From NCBI GenBank assembly GCA_000828075.3, contig JXCB02000021.1:1-33905 (forward strand): a stretch of 33,905 bases of DNA. Direction: 5' to 3'. The position numbers and the translations under genes are program-made. This stretch comes from Tolypothrix campylonemoides VB511288. Lineage in GTDB: Bacteria; Cyanobacteriota; Cyanobacteriia; Cyanobacteriales; Nostocaceae. Positions 32,466 through 33,905 of this stretch are shown piece after piece (the first letter of the stretch is position 1; every line of letters starts with the position of its first letter). A model generated the notes under the pieces. That model worked only from the letters and a program-made list of their open reading frames with translations, searched no databases and was not told the origin of the DNA.

Positions 32466-33770
32466 ATGCAATGCGTCGATCGCACTCAAGCTGTTGCTGT
32501 GTGTCGCCCCCTTGGAGCACTAGAGCATCTCTTCTGGCTCCACGACCAAGCTAATCCTCTCCATTTCGCTCTCACTGCACAAATCAGAGGAAGATTCAGC
32601 GTTCATCAACTTCAGCAAGCACTGACCCTCGTACAACAACGGCATCCATTACTGCGAGTTCGCATTGCGCTTGATGAAGCAGAGCAACCTTGGTTTGTTG
32701 AAGACTCTGCCTCCATTCCACTGCGAGTTGTGCAGCGACAATCCGAACAACACTTTGAGCGAGAAGTTGAGCGAGAAATCGAAACGCCCTTTGTTTGGTC
32801 GCAAGCTCCCTTAGTGCGTGTCGTCTTAGTTCACTCCAGCAATGATACAGAATTATCGGAATTAATTGTGACGTCCCATCACTCGATCGCAGATGGAATC
32901 TCGATTACTTACTTAATTCGAGATATTTTGCAAGCGCTAGCCACACCCACTGCCTTCGGAGAGTCTTTACCTGTGCCGCCGTCGCGAGAGGACTTGGTTC
33001 CAGGGAAAGCCCCCCAAACGATTTCTGGGTTAAAGCCGATGCCTAAATTCACAAGGATGAGCGATTCCTTCCCTGTTGTGCAACGTGTGAGGCAAAATAA
33101 CCGTTCATATGTCAGTTCGAGTTCGCTTTCACCGGAAACAACGCTGTTGCTCCTAACTCGCTCTCGGCAAGAGCAAACGAGCGTTCATGGGGCGATTTGT
33201 GCCGCTTTTCTCTTAGCAGTCCGTCACCAAAATCATTCAGAACAGCCGCAGAACCTCAAGTGTATGTCACCGATTAATCTTAGACCCTACTTGACATCTG
33301 TCAACCAGGAAGATGTCATTCTCTGGATTAGTGCTGGACGGACATCACACCACTTAAGCGCTGATGCCAATTTATGGGATGTTGCCCGTTCTGTGAAGCA
33401 GCAACTCAATCAAATCATGACACCAGACAAGTTCTTTGAGGAAATTTTCCAAACTCAGGAATGGGCATCCACCCATCCCAGTCCCGATGTCGTCCTACAA
33501 GGATTTAGAGACCAACTATTCGACTCCGACATAGGCGTTAGCAATCTGGGGCGACTGACGATCCAGCAACAGTATGGAGAGCTTGAACTTCAGGCAATCT
33601 ATGGACCTGTTGTGAGGATAGGTGCTGAAAACGATCGCTTAGTCGGCGTGGCGACTTTGGGCGATCGGCTATTTTTCACGCTCGTGTCTGAAGAATCGGT
33701 GATGTCGCGAGCGCAGACGAACGCACTTCACGAGGAGGCAATACATCTACTGAAGGAGGCGATCAAATAG
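32466..33770 (+). CDS. Stand-alone condensation-domain acyltransferase
   Basis: A 434-residue protein from the ATG at 32466, which has GGAG 9 bases upstream; the earlier TTG at 32430 has none. The HHxxxDG active-site motif is present as SHHSIADGIS (H138, H139, D143). The N-terminal lobe begins RPLGALEHLFWLHDQANPLH, and the latch-like DIGVSNLGRLTI segment is near the C-terminus. This is the fold of NRPS condensation domains, PapA5-type and alcohol acyltransferases. As a free enzyme it probably forms an ester or amide from an acyl-CoA or carrier-bound acyl group. No NRPS or PKS is next to it. Last gene before the IS605 end. Confidence 0.85.
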   Translation: MQCVDRTQAVAVCRPLGALEHLFWLHDQANPLHFALTAQIRGRFSVHQLQQALTLVQQRHPLLRVRIALDEAEQPWFVEDSASIPLRVVQRQSEQHFEREVEREIETPFVWSQAPLVRVVLVHSSNDTELSELIVTSHHSIADGISITYLIRDILQALATPTAFGESLPVPPSREDLVPGKAPQTISGLKPMPKFTRMSDSFPVVQRVRQNNRSYVSSSSLSPETTLLLLTRSRQEQTSVHGAICAAFLLAVRHQNHSEQPQNLKCMSPINLRPYLTSVNQEDVILWISAGRTSHHLSADANLWDVARSVKQQLNQIMTPDKFFEEIFQTQEWASTHPSPDVVLQGFRDQLFDSDIGVSNLGRLTIQQQYGELELQAIYGPVVRIGAENDRLVGVATLGDRLFFTLVSEESVMSRAQTNALHEEAIHLLKEAIK

Positions 33771-33811
33771 CAGGTTGTGCAACTGATTTTCTGTACTCAA
33801 CAAATATGGCA

Positions 33812-33905
33812 TTGACACTCCCACGGCTATGAAGATTTCGCTTCGCTCATCTTCACAAAAAGCCGTGGGATTCTAGGCTCAACGTCGGAAGTTGCTTATG
33901 CAGGT
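33812..33905 (-). mobile_element. Right end of the second IS200/IS605-family copy, cut by the window end
   Basis: 33812-33905 is the exact reverse complement of 9497-9590, the tnpB 3' end and right end of the complete element, with TTGA at 33812-33815 as the complement of TCAA. Outside it, homology stops after one shared base. Together with 1-91 it supplies both ends of one element in inverted orientation relative to 7743-9590. Confidence 0.9.
33853..33905 (-). CDS. tnpB: TnpB, last codons only (partial)
   Basis: The minus-strand frame corresponds base for base to the last 53 bases of the complete tnpB (9497-9549), ending in LPTLSLESHGFL. The catalytic domain lies outside the window. Confidence 0.8.
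   Translation of the reverse strand, partial: LHKQLPTLSLESHGFL

Noticed and set aside
1-33905. CRISPR array, tRNA or rRNA genes
   Set aside because: No regularly spaced 25-40 bp repeats with unique spacers and no tRNA or rRNA signature were seen; the periodic repeats found (8, 10 and 36 bp) are operators, an in-gene repeat and STRRs.

Overview
The window reads as a nearly complete accessory plasmid of a cyanobacterium, probably a filamentous one. The evidence is a CyRepA1/DUF3854-type plasmid replication protein, two ParA-family ATPases, cyanobacterial heptamer repeats (STRR), HIP1 octamers GCGATCGC (3736-3743, 23684-23691, 24765-24772), an IS200/IS605 element of cyanobacterial type and a cyanobacterial-style Ser/Thr kinase/AAA/histidine kinase fusion. 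No rRNA, tRNA, CRISPR array or core chromosomal gene was seen. The two window ends are complementary parts of one inverted IS605 copy: 1-91 carries the left end plus the last codons of tnpA, and 33812-33905 carries the right end plus the last codons of tnpB. The simplest reading is a circular replicon of about 35.57 kb whose assembly broke inside the second copy. This is inference from repeat matching.

Layout. 545-2817 (+): a three-gene operon (Q-rich DNA-binding-like protein, ParA/TraL-like ATPase, coiled-coil protein with a membrane anchor) that resembles an IncP traK-traL-traM block; no relaxase was recognised. 2929-6522 (-): the large replication protein, with a hairpin that masks its ribosome binding site, followed by about 1.1 kb of noncoding DNA that is the best origin candidate. 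7615-9753: a PIN-domain gene remnant split by a complete IS605-family element (7743-9590); removing the element restores the reading frame exactly. 9833-11098: three small unknown genes separated by strong inverted repeats. 11525-15758 (-): a tightly coupled operon of unknown proteins ending in a membrane-anchored P-loop ATPase. It includes a 49-codon membrane ORF and faces a 52-residue ribbon-helix-helix regulator across a repeat-rich operator. This operon is the best candidate here for an undescribed system.

16655-18527 is a toxin-antitoxin zone: an RHH antitoxin with a truncated VapC, an intact UPF0175/DUF3368 pair and a frameshifted RelE-like toxin. 19508-20500 encodes a tyrosine recombinase preceded by a noncoding kilobase with a perfect 24-bp palindrome. 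20684-21839 (-) is a parA/RHH-parB partition operon with an 8-bp-phased AGATAT operator or centromere upstream. Between these and the next block lie remnants of IS605-, IS5-like and IS6-family elements.

22446-33770 (+) is a metabolic and signalling cargo block: a 1998-residue kinase/sensor, its NarL-type response regulator, a DsbA-like thioredoxin-fold protein, a short-chain dehydrogenase, a pyridoxamine-phosphate-oxidase-like protein, a cupin and a condensation-domain acyltransferase. Shared strand and close spacing suggest that the two-component pair may control the small-enzyme genes, but this is inference.
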